Below, one piece after another: positions 1 to 7,283 of a DNA stretch of 39,870 nucleotides. Under the pieces are notes generated by a model. That model saw only the letters and a program-made list of their open reading frames with translations, was not told where the DNA came from and made no database searches. The DNA lies in NCBI GenBank assembly GCA_020833025.1, contig JAJHRB010000004.1, forward strand, positions 1-39,870. The letters are read 5' to 3'. The first letter of the stretch is position 1. Every line of letters starts with the position of its first letter. This DNA comes from Thermoproteaceae archaeon (lineage in GTDB: Archaea; Thermoproteota; Thermoprotei; Thermoproteales; Thermoproteaceae). Made by a program: the position numbers and the translations under genes.

Positions 1-370
1 GCCGCTCTGTCCCGGCGAGTTGACGTAAACCGATATGCACGCCGTCCTCTCGCCGGTCCAGTCACCCGAATCTCGCAGATTCTCGGCGGCATTAACGCCA
101 GAATGCAGTACTGGCCGAAGCCGTAGATGTCAATGGACTGCACCCACCGCGCCGTGCCCTGCCACAGGGGCACGCCGACCGCCGTGAAATTCCCGGCCGG
201 CGTCCTGTTGACGTGCATGTGCGCCATCCGGCCCCGCCCGACGGAGCCCCAGCCCCACGCGCACTACCAGGACCCCTTCAATAGACACAGGCCCACTGCC
301 GCGTCGAAGTTCTGGAAGCCCCGCGCGCCGACATCTGCCGCAAGGACGGGCGTGCATCCTATGCAGAGGC
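1..370 (-). pseudogene. Decayed gene, possibly for a secreted protein; runs off the window start
   Basis: No single frame is open, but three consecutive minus-strand stretches in different frames read like one protein. They are a hydrophobic piece around VSIEGVLVVRVGLG, a middle piece beginning MAHMHVNRTPAGNFTAVG and passing through WVQSIDIYGFGQYCILALMP, and a terminal piece around RDSGDWTGERTACISVYVNS that continues past position 1. At least two frameshifts are needed, near 245 and near 75. The Asn/Thr/Gly-rich, Cys-poor composition resembles extracellular archaeal proteins, which is inference only. I do not recognise the family. Plus-strand frames here look non-coding. Confidence 0.4.
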
Positions 371-683
371 GGAGTACTTCGGACAGCTGCAGTTTCACGA
401 TCTCGCCGGGAGGGGGGCGGCAGGAGGGCCGCGAGGCCGTAGTTGTATTGTCTGCTCCGTCGGGTGGCAGGCCAGCAGGAGCACTCCCGCGCGGCCCCGG
501 CGCAGGGTGGTAGGACGGCGCGCTGGCGCAATGAGCGTTGATGCGCAGATAGTGCCTAGTCTGGCGTTCACTTCTGCTTGCTCGCATGTAAAGCAAGCTA
601 AGAGGCAGTGCAAGCTTGTTAGCATTGCGGTGAGCCGTCCGGCGCGCCGGGAGTTAAACAGCGCGGCAGGAAGGACAAGGGGC
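371..683. other. No recognisable gene
   Basis: This stretch lies between the decayed gene and the tRNA-like gene. Short open frames exist on both strands, but none has a TATA-like tract at -25, a protein-like composition or a recognisable motif. The minus strand near 400-460 may be the upstream part of the decayed gene. Confidence 0.4.
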
Positions 684-804
684 TGGTAGCCCGGCCGGGA
701 TTCGAACCCGGGCCACGGGGTTTCTCCGCCGGCTCCCGGCCGACTCCAAAGCTGCGGGTCTCGGCAGACTCCCCGCATCCGTGGCCGGGTCGGTCTGGGC
801 GGCT
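684..804 (-). tRNA. tRNA-like gene, 5' half unresolved (possibly tRNA-Gln, or a pseudo-tRNA)
   Basis: The minus-strand 3' part is a clean tRNA end: a T arm with stem CCGGG/CCCGG around TTCGAAT, an acceptor strand CCGGGCT, discriminator A (687) and an encoded CCA (684-686). A TATA-like TTTTTAA tract at 824-830 places the transcript start near 804, where AGCC would start the matching acceptor strand. U72 implies A1-U72, which I recall as typical of archaeal tRNA-Gln, and a CTG triplet sits in the anticodon region. However, the D-arm-like stretch has GA where A14-G15 is expected, acceptor positions 5-7 do not pair, and no 7-nt anticodon loop with U33 can be assembled. Several introns or a decayed copy would both explain this. 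Its last 33 nt differ from tRNA-Glu at 16005-16138 at only four positions. Confidence 0.5.
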
Positions 805-1040
805 GTGTCGCAGGTATTCTACGTTTTTAAGTTTTCAAGTGTAGTTACTGCATCTGGCTAGGGTGAGTTTAGGCGTCACCGAGTTCTTGGTTGATTCTCC
901 TCCCTGAACTGGCCCGCCCTGCGTACTCTGCACCTGTCTGCTTGGCATATCTGTCCGGCGTCGGCACACTAGCGCTAGAAACAGGCCGGCGGGCAATCCA
1001 GCTCCCAGATGGCCGAATTGGCTTTCTCGACGTCTAATAG
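805..1040. other. Promoter of the tRNA-like gene, otherwise empty
   Basis: The T/A-rich tract at 821-838 is the likely promoter of the tRNA-like gene on the minus strand. The rest separates that gene from the MBL-fold hydrolase and shows no convincing gene. A minus-strand frame contains a short hydrophobic run, but it has no start context and I regard it as chance. Confidence 0.4.
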
Positions 1041-1847
1041 CTATATCTCGAAGACGGCGCCGGCTCCCCTCACCTCGGCCGCTCCGGGCAAAGCCGCATG
1101 TAACGCGGCTATCCCGGACACGCCGGTGCAGTGAGTGCCTACGATCAGGCCGGGGCCCTTGGCCTTGAGGTACTCCGCGACTTCCCTCACTCTGGCCTCG
1201 GACAACCCTATGAAGTGAAGCCCGCCGATAATTGCGTGGAGTCTGTCGGCGCCTGCTACCTTCAAGCCGTATTCTACTATGTTCTCCACTCCGGCGTGGC
1301 CGCAGCCGGTGAGGGCGACGAGCCCCTCGGGGTGCCTTATGTAGAGAGCCATGTCGTCGGGCACAAGATCCAAGGCGGCTCCGGTGTGCGAAGGCCCCCA
1401 GCTCCTCGGTATCTCGCCCGAGGCCCATACGCCTTCGGCGATCTCGTAGGGCTTCCTCACCAGGACCAGCTTCACGCCTTTGGACTCAAGAAAGTCGCGG
1501 GTGAAGTCCACCCCTATCTCCACCTCCCCCACCTCGAACCTGGCGTAGGCCTTTGCGAAGAGATTCTCGTGGGCCACGACTGTCAGCGGCCTGGACCTTG
1601 CGTCGAGAAGTTTCTTGACCCCCCCGGTGTGGTCTATATGTCTGTGGCTGAGCACCAAGACGTCGGGATCGTCGGGAGATATGCCGAGAGCCCTCATGTT
1701 GTTGAGCAGGGCAGTTCCCGAGAGCCCGGTGTCGTAGAGTATTTTCCAGTCGTAGACGTAGGCCGAGAAGCCCCATTCGCCTAGGAGCTTCAGCCTGAGG
1801 GAGGAGGGCTGGGTTAGGTAGTTGTCCACCAGTATCGCTACTCTCAC
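1041..1847 (-). CDS. MBL-fold metal-dependent hydrolase (COG1237 type)
   Basis: A 268-aa metallo-beta-lactamase-fold protein. The metal-binding signature is SHRHIDHTGG near residue 80, with further ligands suggested by GCGHAGVENI and the C-terminal GGLHF and GTHCTG. This arrangement fits the archaeal and bacterial group often annotated as dihydropterin-ribofuranosylaminobenzene phosphate synthase-like; the substrate is not established. The GTG at 1847 is chosen because a TATA-like tract (TTTACATAAA) lies about 25 nt upstream, giving a leaderless mRNA; a frame open further upstream encodes low-complexity Gly/Arg sequence. It stands alone on its strand, next to a frameshifted fragment. No signal peptide, so cytosolic. 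Confidence 0.85.
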   Translation of the reverse strand: MRVAILVDNYLTQPSSLRLKLLGEWGFSAYVYDWKILYDTGLSGTALLNNMRALGISPDDPDVLVLSHRHIDHTGGVKKLLDARSRPLTVVAHENLFAKAYARFEVGEVEIGVDFTRDFLESKGVKLVLVRKPYEIAEGVWASGEIPRSWGPSHTGAALDLVPDDMALYIRHPEGLVALTGCGHAGVENIVEYGLKVAGADRLHAIIGGLHFIGLSEARVREVAEYLKAKGPGLIVGTHCTGVSGIAALHAALPGAAEVRGAGAVFEI

Positions 1848-1867
1848 ATCTCCACTGTCGCCGGAGT

Positions 1868-2303
1868 TTATGTAAATTTGCAGCCGATCTCCACATGGGC
1901 CTTCGCCGCGGCGAGCTCCACTGCCCTGCGGTCGGCCTCCAGCCACCGCGCCAGCCTGTCGGCCGGCGCAGGGTCGACGCAATAGCCGGCCCTCTGGAGC
2001 TCTCTCATCAGCCGGTGCACCTTGTCCCTCTTAGCCTGCGCTGCCACCGCGGCCTCCTCAAGGGACAAGCCGGCGAACTTCACGGCGAGCACGCTCTACT
2101 ATCTTGCTGAGCCTGTACGGAGCCCCCGCCGTGGGGCCCCTCAGCTCTATCCGGTAACGCCTGCCGTCAGGCACGCCTATCTCGGCGGCTATACGCGCCG
2201 TGGCGCCCCTGTAGATCCGCTCCTTGTTCACAACGCCGCGCGGCGGGGAGGGCGCCGGCCGTGCGCCCAGACGGAGTTCCTCGTTGCATCCGGCGGGGCC
2301 CAT
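1868..2303 (-). pseudogene. Frameshifted protein fragment, possibly a paREP-like lineage family
   Basis: Two overlapping minus-strand frames join into one plausible protein. The upstream part (2058-2303) contains NKERIYRGATARIAAEIG and ends YRLSKIVE followed by arginine-rich out-of-phase sequence. The downstream part (1868-2092) starts VLAVKFAGLSLEEAA and continues through KVHRLMRELQRAGYC and DRLARWLEADRRAVELA. Skipping one base near 2090 gives a smooth junction, so this looks like a single gene with a frameshift. The helical, Arg/Ala-rich text reminds me of the paREP families that are multiplied in Pyrobaculum, but I cannot confirm it. Two tiny overlapping genes are the alternative. Confidence 0.45.
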
Positions 2304-2540
2304 GGCGGCCGGCAGGCGCGGGTGAGGCAGGCCTGGAGGCCCAGCCCGCCGGCAGGAGCGCCTACAGCTGCTGACAGGTACCGCCGGCGGGAGAACGCAA
2401 TGAGTACATTGACTCTATGGCGATGCCCTCAGCTCCTAAATGCACCGCCAGCTCGCCGCTTTGACACTCACGCCGGGCCGCCCGGCGCGTTCGTAGGTCG
2501 CGCCGCAGGCGGCTTAAAAAGCGGGCCGGCGGCAGGTCTG
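2304..2540. promoter_or_regulatory. Intergenic region with the dtdA promoter
   Basis: A GC-rich spacer that ends in a TATA-like CTTAAAAA tract at 2513-2519, 25 nt before the dtdA GTG. I see no other gene, hairpin array or repeat in it. Confidence 0.5.
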
Positions 2541-3299
2541 GTGTACGTGATAGTGCTGTCGCTGGGAGACCCTGTCTCGCGCGCGTTCCTCAAGCTGGCA
2601 CAGCCCATGCCCCTCCTCAAGACTGTCGGCGAGATCGAGATTCGGAGGCTCGGCGAGCACCGCGTAGTGATTCACAGGGGGGAGCCAACGGAGTTCGGCG
2701 CGGAGGACCTGCTCGTCTCTCTCGGCGCGCACGCGGTCTTTATCTCGAGGCACGAGATGACAAACCCAAGGCCCATGCTGACGGTTCACGCGCCGGGCCC
2801 CTGGCCTGACGTCTCAGTCTCGAACCCGCGCCTCGCGACGGCAATCTTCAGGGCGCTCTGCAAGCTCGCGCCCGAGCCGTTCGCGTGCGCTTTCGAGGCG
2901 ACGCACCACCCGCCGAGCACGTCCAGCGTCTCTGCCACATTCGTGGAGGTGGGGAGCACGGAGAGGGAGTGGGGCGATAGGAGGGCCGTGGAGGCGCTGA
3001 TGTGCGCAGTGAGCGAGGCGCTGGGGAGAGAGCGGGGAGGCGGCGTGCCGACAATGGTAATAGGCGACCTCCACTACTCCACCGCAGCCAGCGATGCACT
3101 GAGGGGGGAGATCGACATCGGGCACGTCGTGCCGAGATATGCGAGCGTGACGGCGGAGGACGTCCTACGCGCGCGCGAGAAGCACACAGAGAGCGTGAAA
3201 CGCGCTGTGGTGTTCCGCAAGGGCGTTAGAAACCCGCTTAGGGCCGAGGTGGTCCGGCTGCTTAAGGAGCGCGGCGTTGAGGTCACCCTACGGGGATGA
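2541..3299 (+). CDS. dtdA: D-aminoacyl-tRNA deacylase, archaeal type (DTD2)
   Basis: A 252-aa protein matching the archaeal/plant D-aminoacyl-tRNA deacylase family, which hydrolyses D-amino acids wrongly attached to tRNA. Family-like segments are the N-terminal IVLSLGDPVSRAF, the central CAFEATHHPPST with its His pair, and MVIGDLHYSTA in the C-terminal half. The start GTG at 2541 is fixed by a TATA-like tract centred 25 nt upstream. A GTG two codons later is the only close alternative. Its stop overlaps the ATG of mptE (ATGA), so the two genes are co-transcribed and probably translationally coupled. Confidence 0.88.
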   Translation: MYVIVLSLGDPVSRAFLKLAQPMPLLKTVGEIEIRRLGEHRVVIHRGEPTEFGAEDLLVSLGAHAVFISRHEMTNPRPMLTVHAPGPWPDVSVSNPRLATAIFRALCKLAPEPFACAFEATHHPPSTSSVSATFVEVGSTEREWGDRRAVEALMCAVSEALGRERGGGVPTMVIGDLHYSTAASDALRGEIDIGHVVPRYASVTAEDVLRAREKHTESVKRAVVFRKGVRNPLRAEVVRLLKERGVEVTLRG

Positions 3300-3928
3300 A
3301 CGGCCCCGGCGACTGCAAGCCGGTGATGTTCGACCCGCTGGAGTGGCTTTACGTAATTACCATGGCCCGCTCGCTCCTCCCCGAGCTCTCATTCCACGCG
3401 GACGGGGCGGCGACGAGAGTCGCGGCGTCGCTCGGAGGCCTCTCCATAGACGCGCTGAGGGATCTCGACTGGAGCTCTCCCGCGATCTTCATGCCGCCGT
3501 TCGAGAAGGCAGTCGGCGGTTCGGTGACAGTTGCCGTCGAGGGCCACACGGCAAGGAGGCTCCAGAGGCGCGGGATCAGGCCTGACGTCGTGGTGACAGA
3601 CCTAGACTTCGAGCCTGAGGGCGTCGAGATGGGGAGGTTCGTTGTGGTGCACGCTCACGGCGATAATTACTGGAGGCTGCCGGCCAGGCCCTGGATTTAC
3701 ACCGTGCAGACGTGGCCCGTCGGCTGCACGCACAATATTTCCGGCTTTACTGACGGCGACAGAGCTGTGTACCTGGCTTACTACATGGGGGCGCGGGAGG
3801 TGACAATATCAGGCTTCAATCCCGGCGCGCCGCTCAAGAGAGACGACAGCGTTAAGAGAAGAAAGCTGGCTCTGGCTTCCCACCTGATAATGAGGCTCTC
3901 GCTCAGGATTCCCGTAACGCTCGTCTGA
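3296..3928 (+). CDS. mptE: 6-hydroxymethyl-7,8-dihydropterin pyrophosphokinase (MptE-like)
   Basis: A 210-aa member of the DUF115/COG1634 family. The archaeal enzyme MptE transfers pyrophosphate to 6-hydroxymethyl-dihydropterin in pterin (folate/methanopterin-type) synthesis. Diagnostic stretches are DVVVTDLDFEPEG, VVHAHGDNYWRL and a C-terminal GFTDGDRAVYLAYYMGAREVT. The ATG overlaps the dtdA stop codon. The stop codon TGA coincides with the outer edge (TGACC) of an IS605-type remnant, so the last residues may have been set by that insertion. The length is a little short for the family, which fits slight C-terminal truncation. Confidence 0.87.
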   Translation: MNGPGDCKPVMFDPLEWLYVITMARSLLPELSFHADGAATRVAASLGGLSIDALRDLDWSSPAIFMPPFEKAVGGSVTVAVEGHTARRLQRRGIRPDVVVTDLDFEPEGVEMGRFVVVHAHGDNYWRLPARPWIYTVQTWPVGCTHNISGFTDGDRAVYLAYYMGAREVTISGFNPGAPLKRDDSVKRRKLALASHLIMRLSLRIPVTLV

Positions 3929-4275
3929 CCTCCTCCCCGCCCTAAAGGGCGGGGGCTCCCCCCGGGCGGATCACGGGTTCGCGGTTTACCGCCTTCACCC
4001 TCATAGCTTCACGGCTGGTGGGTCGAGACACCCACCCCGCTCCGCTCGTCCAGCGGTAGACCGCGGGCCGGGCCTCCGGCCCGTTACCCCTATCCCTCGC
4101 CGCGGAGAGCCCCCCGTCCGCGGCTCCCGGGGACTCGGGGATATGTAGGGACCGCGCGGGGACACACGCCTGCAGCTGGCCCCGGACGGGGCATCCCCGC
4201 GCGGGGGCGCGCATCGTCGAGACAGCGCTGTATTTTAAACTTTGCCCCGCCATGAGGGGCGAGGCTTTCAGTTGT
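3926..4275 (-). mobile_element. IS605-type remnant: both ends and a TnpB C-terminal tail, no transposase
   Basis: Read on the minus strand, the element starts with a hairpin of the GCCTCGCCC...GGGGC type (4244-4265). It ends with a perfect hairpin CCCCGCCC-TTTA-GGGCGGGG (3935-3954) followed by GAGGAGGTCA, the end typical of archaeal tnpB-carrying IS200/IS605 elements. The sequence just before that end translates as MRVKAVNREPVIRPGG plus APAL and a stop (near 3942-4000), resembling a TnpB C-terminal tail overlapping the omegaRNA region. No RuvC or zinc-ribbon sequence remains, so it is an internally deleted derivative of about 350 bp between mptE and the rpl6 promoter. Confidence 0.65.
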
Positions 4276-4316
4276 AACCCGGTAAAAGCTTTTTTGCGCT
4301 GTGCTGCATCCGCGCA

Positions 4317-4907
4317 ATGCGCGTGCCCTACGCGCGCGAGGAAGTGGAAATACCGAGCGGCGTCATCGCGTCCGTGGAAAGAGTAGGGCCGTTCGACTAC
4401 AGAGTGAGGGTGAGGGGGCCTCTCGGCGAGCTGGTGAAGGAGTTCAGGAACACGCCGGTGCTCATTAGCGTAGCAGACGGCAAAGTCGTGCTCGAGGTCT
4501 ACAACGCCAGGAAGAGGGAGTACGCCCTCCTCGGCACCTACAAGGGGCTCATCAAGAATATGGTCCTCGGCGTGACCAGAGGCTGGAGGTACAAGCTTAA
4601 GGTAATATACACGCACTTTCCAATGCTGGTTAAGCTCCAGGGGAGGCAGCTAGTGATAGAGAACTTCCTCGGCAGAAAGTCCAAGATTGCGCTGGACGTA
4701 CCGGACGGCGTAAGGGTTGAGGTGAGGGGGAAAGAGGATGTGGTGGTCGAGGGAATTGACAGAGAGCTAGTAAGTCAATTCGCTGCAAGCATTCAGCAGG
4801 CGGTAGAGCTAAGGGGAGATGAGAGGCCGTGCCCCCACGGGCGCGAGGGCGGTCTCGGAGTGATTGACGGAATTTATATTGTGGGCTGCGAGCACATAAA
4901 GAGCTAG
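4317..4907 (+). CDS. rpl6: Large-subunit ribosomal protein uL6
   Basis: A 196-aa ribosomal protein L6 of archaeal type. It has the two-domain fold signature, with GPLGELVKEF in the first half and YTHFPMLVKLQGRQLVIENF followed by LGRKSKIALDVPDGV in the second. It binds 23S rRNA near the GTPase-associated centre. The ATG is preceded by a TATA-like AAAAGCTTTTTT tract about 26 nt upstream, so it has its own promoter next to the IS605-type remnant. It is separated from the usual large ribosomal-protein operon, as is common in Thermoproteales. A small unknown gene follows after 4 nt. Confidence 0.96.
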   Translation: MRVPYAREEVEIPSGVIASVERVGPFDYRVRVRGPLGELVKEFRNTPVLISVADGKVVLEVYNARKREYALLGTYKGLIKNMVLGVTRGWRYKLKVIYTHFPMLVKLQGRQLVIENFLGRKSKIALDVPDGVRVEVRGKEDVVVEGIDRELVSQFAASIQQAVELRGDERPCPHGREGGLGVIDGIYIVGCEHIKS

Positions 4908-4911
4908 CCGC

Positions 4912-5259
4912 GTGCAGCGCACGCTGCTCGAAATCGCGGGCCGGAGGGGGAGGCTCGTCGTTATCGAGGATCCCGACACGGGGGGCATTTACGCGGTAGT
5001 ACCGTGGCGGGAGAGAGTCGCGCCGGCAAAAATAAGAGAGGTGAGAGAGCTAACGCTTGACTACTGGCGGTACGTCAGCGGCATCGGCCTCGTGCTCGAC
5101 CTCACGGCATGGGCGCGCGAGTCCGGAGTGACGCAGGAAGACATAAGAGAGAGGGTTGAGAAGTACGGAGAGCTCGTGGACAGGATAATTGACGTGCTGG
5201 AGAGAGGGGCCGGGAGGTCGGGGGCTGGCGCGTCCCGGAGGAGGTGGGGGCGGCGGTAA
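4912..5259 (+). CDS. Hypothetical protein downstream of rpl6
   Basis: A 115-aa protein starting at a GTG 4 nt after the rpl6 stop, so almost certainly in the same transcript. The N-terminal third looks like a small beta-sheet (LLEIAGRRGRLVVIEDPDTG, then YAVVPW). The middle is helical (ELTLDYWRYVSGIG, DIRERVEKYGELVDRIIDVL). The C-terminus is a basic Gly/Arg tail that could bind RNA. I do not recognise the family. Position behind a ribosomal protein and the basic tail hint at a ribosome-associated role, which is inference. Confidence 0.7.
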   Translation: MQRTLLEIAGRRGRLVVIEDPDTGGIYAVVPWRERVAPAKIREVRELTLDYWRYVSGIGLVLDLTAWARESGVTQEDIRERVEKYGELVDRIIDVLERGAGRSGAGASRRRWGRR

Positions 5260-5307
5260 TTCCATTACGGCGCCCAAGCTTTTTTAAGGCGCCCCGTGGG
5301 GCATCCC

Positions 5308-6030
5308 GTGAGCTACTACGGAGGCCACGAGGAGGTCATCCACTTGGACGTTGACGATGAGAGCAAGAGCATAGTAAGAGAGTCGCTGGCGCAGATGACC
5401 TATCCCGTGGAGCTCCACTTCTTCACGAGCCGGACGTGCGCCAACCGCGACATTAACTGGTGCATACCTACTGAGGAGCTCCTCGACCTATTCACGCAGC
5501 TCGCGCCGCAGGGAATGCTCAGAGTGAACAAGTACATCTACGAGAAGAGTGCGGATGCGTTCGAGAAGTTCGGCGTTGAGCCCTACCGGGTGCCCGCGAT
5601 ATACTTCGAAGACGGCTTTATCAGATATCTCGGAGCGCCCATGGGAGAGGAGGCGCGCGGCTTCCTGGAGACCATAGTGAGGCTGGGCACTGGCAGGACG
5701 GGGCTTAGGCAGAGGACGAGGGCTGAGCTCGCGGCCCTGGCCCGCACCGCATCGAGGCGCGTTTACATCCTCACGTTCACGACGCCTAGCTGCCCGTACT
5801 GCCCGTACGCGGCACTAATAGCGAACATGTTTGCTTACGAGAGCCGCGGGAGGGTCCTCTCGGTGGTCATAGACGCGTACGAGAATCCCGACCTCGCCAA
5901 CATGTACGGCGTGATGGGAGTGCCCGCCGTCGTTATCCAGCCGGAGGGGGCCTCTCTCGGCGAGATAGAGTTCGTCGGCGTGCCGCCCGAGCACGCGTTG
6001 CTTGCGCGCGTGAAGAGCCTGGCGACTTGA
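5308..6030 (+). CDS. Protein disulfide oxidoreductase (PDO), tandem thioredoxin fold
   Basis: A 240-aa protein with two thioredoxin/glutaredoxin-like domains, the archaeal PDO that forms and shuffles disulfides in the cytosol of hyperthermophiles. The C-terminal domain has the classical active site CPYC within TTPSCPYCPYA and the cis-Pro loop GVPAVV. The N-terminal domain keeps its cis-Pro loop (RVPAIY), but its active site reads TCANRDINWC, i.e. C-x7-C instead of CxxC. The GTG at 5308 is preferred over the GTG at 5296 because the TATA-like TTTTTTAA at 5280-5287 lies about 25 nt before it. Confidence 0.9.
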   Translation: MSYYGGHEEVIHLDVDDESKSIVRESLAQMTYPVELHFFTSRTCANRDINWCIPTEELLDLFTQLAPQGMLRVNKYIYEKSADAFEKFGVEPYRVPAIYFEDGFIRYLGAPMGEEARGFLETIVRLGTGRTGLRQRTRAELAALARTASRRVYILTFTTPSCPYCPYAALIANMFAYESRGRVLSVVIDAYENPDLANMYGVMGVPAVVIQPEGASLGEIEFVGVPPEHALLARVKSLAT

Positions 6031-6099
6031 GGGTCTGCCCTTTCGCGCCTCCCCGCGCCCGCGGGAGTCACGGCTATAACCCGCCGCCGCGCGCCTGCT

Positions 6100-6690
6100 G
6101 TGGCGTGCCGCGGGGTTAGGATACGTGTCGCAACGCGCAACGCACATAAACTTGCCGAGATAGCAGAAATACTCAGGCCTTACGGCATTCAGGTAGAGGC
6201 TCTGGGCGCGGAGAAGGTTGAGGTTCAGGACGACGATGTTGCAAACATCGCCAGAAGAGCCGCCGAGATTCTCTGCAGCCAGCACGGCGACTGCGTTGTT
6301 GTGGAGGACACCGGGCTCTACATCAAGAGCCTGGGCGGGTTCCCAGGCCCCTACGCCGAGTACGCGTACAGGACAGTAGGGCTGCGCGGCATCCTGAGAC
6401 TCCTCGAGGGCTCTCGCGATCGCGAGGCGGCGTTCAGGTGCGCCGTCGCCGTCTGCGTCGGCGGGAGCGTTCACGTCTTCATCGGCGAGGCGCGCGGCTG
6501 GATAGCGCGGGAGCCCCGGGGCAGCGCCGGGTTCGGCTACGACCCTGTATTCGTACCGGAGGGGGAGTCGCGGACGTACGCCGAGCTGGGAGGGCTCGTT
6601 AAAAACAGGGTGTCCCACCGCGCCAGGGCCTTCACCGCGCTTGCGAAGTTCCTGCTCGAGAGCTGCAAGTGCGGCGAGAGGACTACGTAG
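6100..6690 (+). CDS. XTP/dITP pyrophosphatase, Ham1/RdgB family
   Basis: A 196-aa Ham1-family nucleoside triphosphate pyrophosphatase that removes ITP, dITP and XTP from the nucleotide pool. Family motifs are VATRNAHKLAEI near the N-terminus, the acidic VVEDTGLYIKSLGGFPGPYA, and GSAGFGYDPVFVPEG with KNRVSHRARA near the end. The GTG at 6100 is supported by a TATA-like GCTATAA tract at 6072-6078; an internal start near 6118 is less likely. It runs convergently into the membrane protein at 6683, overlapping it by 8 bp. Confidence 0.93.
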   Translation: MACRGVRIRVATRNAHKLAEIAEILRPYGIQVEALGAEKVEVQDDDVANIARRAAEILCSQHGDCVVVEDTGLYIKSLGGFPGPYAEYAYRTVGLRGILRLLEGSRDREAAFRCAVAVCVGGSVHVFIGEARGWIAREPRGSAGFGYDPVFVPEGESRTYAELGGLVKNRVSHRARAFTALAKFLLESCKCGERTT

Positions 6691-7240
6691 CGCGCGCGGC
6701 GGCGCTCCTGCGCAGCAGGAGCGCGCTTGTCGCGACGAAAAGCGCCGTCGCGGCGACAGTGATCCCCACGAGCGCGGCCAGCGGCGCCCTCTCCACCGGC
6801 AGGGAGAGGGCTGGCGAGGCCTCGCACTCAATCGATATGCCGCTCGTGTTGTACACCTCCACGTAGCCCTGCCTGCGGGCGGGCTCCACGACGCCGCGTC
6901 TGCCCCTGCACACAACGCGGGCTCTCGGGTCCTTCACGACCACGACGACGAACTCCGACTGGGCCGTGCAGTCTACGCTGAACCTGCAGTCTTGCGGCGG
7001 CGCGTACGTGCAGTATCTGGCGCCAGAGTAGTATATCCCGTACACAGCATGTGCGCAGATGCGCCACTCGTATGCGCTCAGATCCGCAGGAATGGGAGCC
7101 TTAGAGCCGTTCACAACGACGGCGTCCCGCTCAACCGTAACGACAAGCATGCCGGAGGGGCCGCGCAGCGTGTAGTTGGCGAGGGCCGCTAGTGCTGCCG
7201 CCGCGAGCAGCGCAAGGGCTAGGGGGGCGAGCCGCGACAT
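6683..7240 (-). CDS. Membrane-anchored extracellular protein of unknown function
   Basis: A 185-aa protein with an N-terminal hydrophobic segment (SRLAPLALALLAAAALAALA), an extracellular-type middle with six cysteines in the pattern CAHAVYG, YCTYAPP, DCRFSVDCT, VVCRGR and IECEA, and a C-terminal transmembrane helix (LAALVGITVAATALFVATSA) followed by arginines. It therefore resembles a surface protein with disulfides anchored at both ends. I do not recognise the family. The ATG at 7240 is chosen over a GTG at 7249 by its distance from the TTTAATTAA tract at 7258-7266, shared with the divergent helicase gene. Confidence 0.75.
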   Translation of the reverse strand: MSRLAPLALALLAAAALAALANYTLRGPSGMLVVTVERDAVVVNGSKAPIPADLSAYEWRICAHAVYGIYYSGARYCTYAPPQDCRFSVDCTAQSEFVVVVVKDPRARVVCRGRRGVVEPARRQGYVEVYNTSGISIECEASPALSLPVERAPLAALVGITVAATALFVATSALLLRRSAAARAT

Positions 7241-7257
7241 GCCCTGCACCCCGCTCC

Positions 7258-7266
7258 TTTAATTAA
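7258..7266. promoter_or_regulatory. Shared bidirectional TATA-like element
   Basis: The palindromic TTTAATTAA lies 22 nt from the membrane-protein ATG (7240, minus) and about 22 nt from the helicase GTG (7284, plus). One symmetric box may therefore drive both leaderless transcripts. Confidence 0.5.
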
Positions 7267-7283
7267 CATTGCGCGCACGGCGC

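Noticed and set aside
127-689. Several open frames of 60-130 codons on both strands near the left edge
   Set aside because: Arg/Pro/Ala-rich low-complexity text, no -25 box and heavy mutual overlap; they are frames of GC-rich decayed DNA.
721-780. A tRNA-Trp-like anticodon loop (CTCCAAA) on the plus strand
   Set aside because: The T arm and CCA end are only correct on the minus strand, and no plus-strand acceptor stem exists.
684-804. Reading the tRNA-like gene as class II tRNA-Ser or tRNA-Leu with a variable arm
   Set aside because: A GCCGG/CCGGC hairpin does occur, but the discriminator and acceptor do not fit Ser, and the anticodon loop would have 13 nt.
2022-2540. Long N-terminal extension of the dtdA frame
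   Set aside because: The TATA-like box at 2513-2519 lies inside it, and the extension is low-complexity sequence overlapping another remnant.
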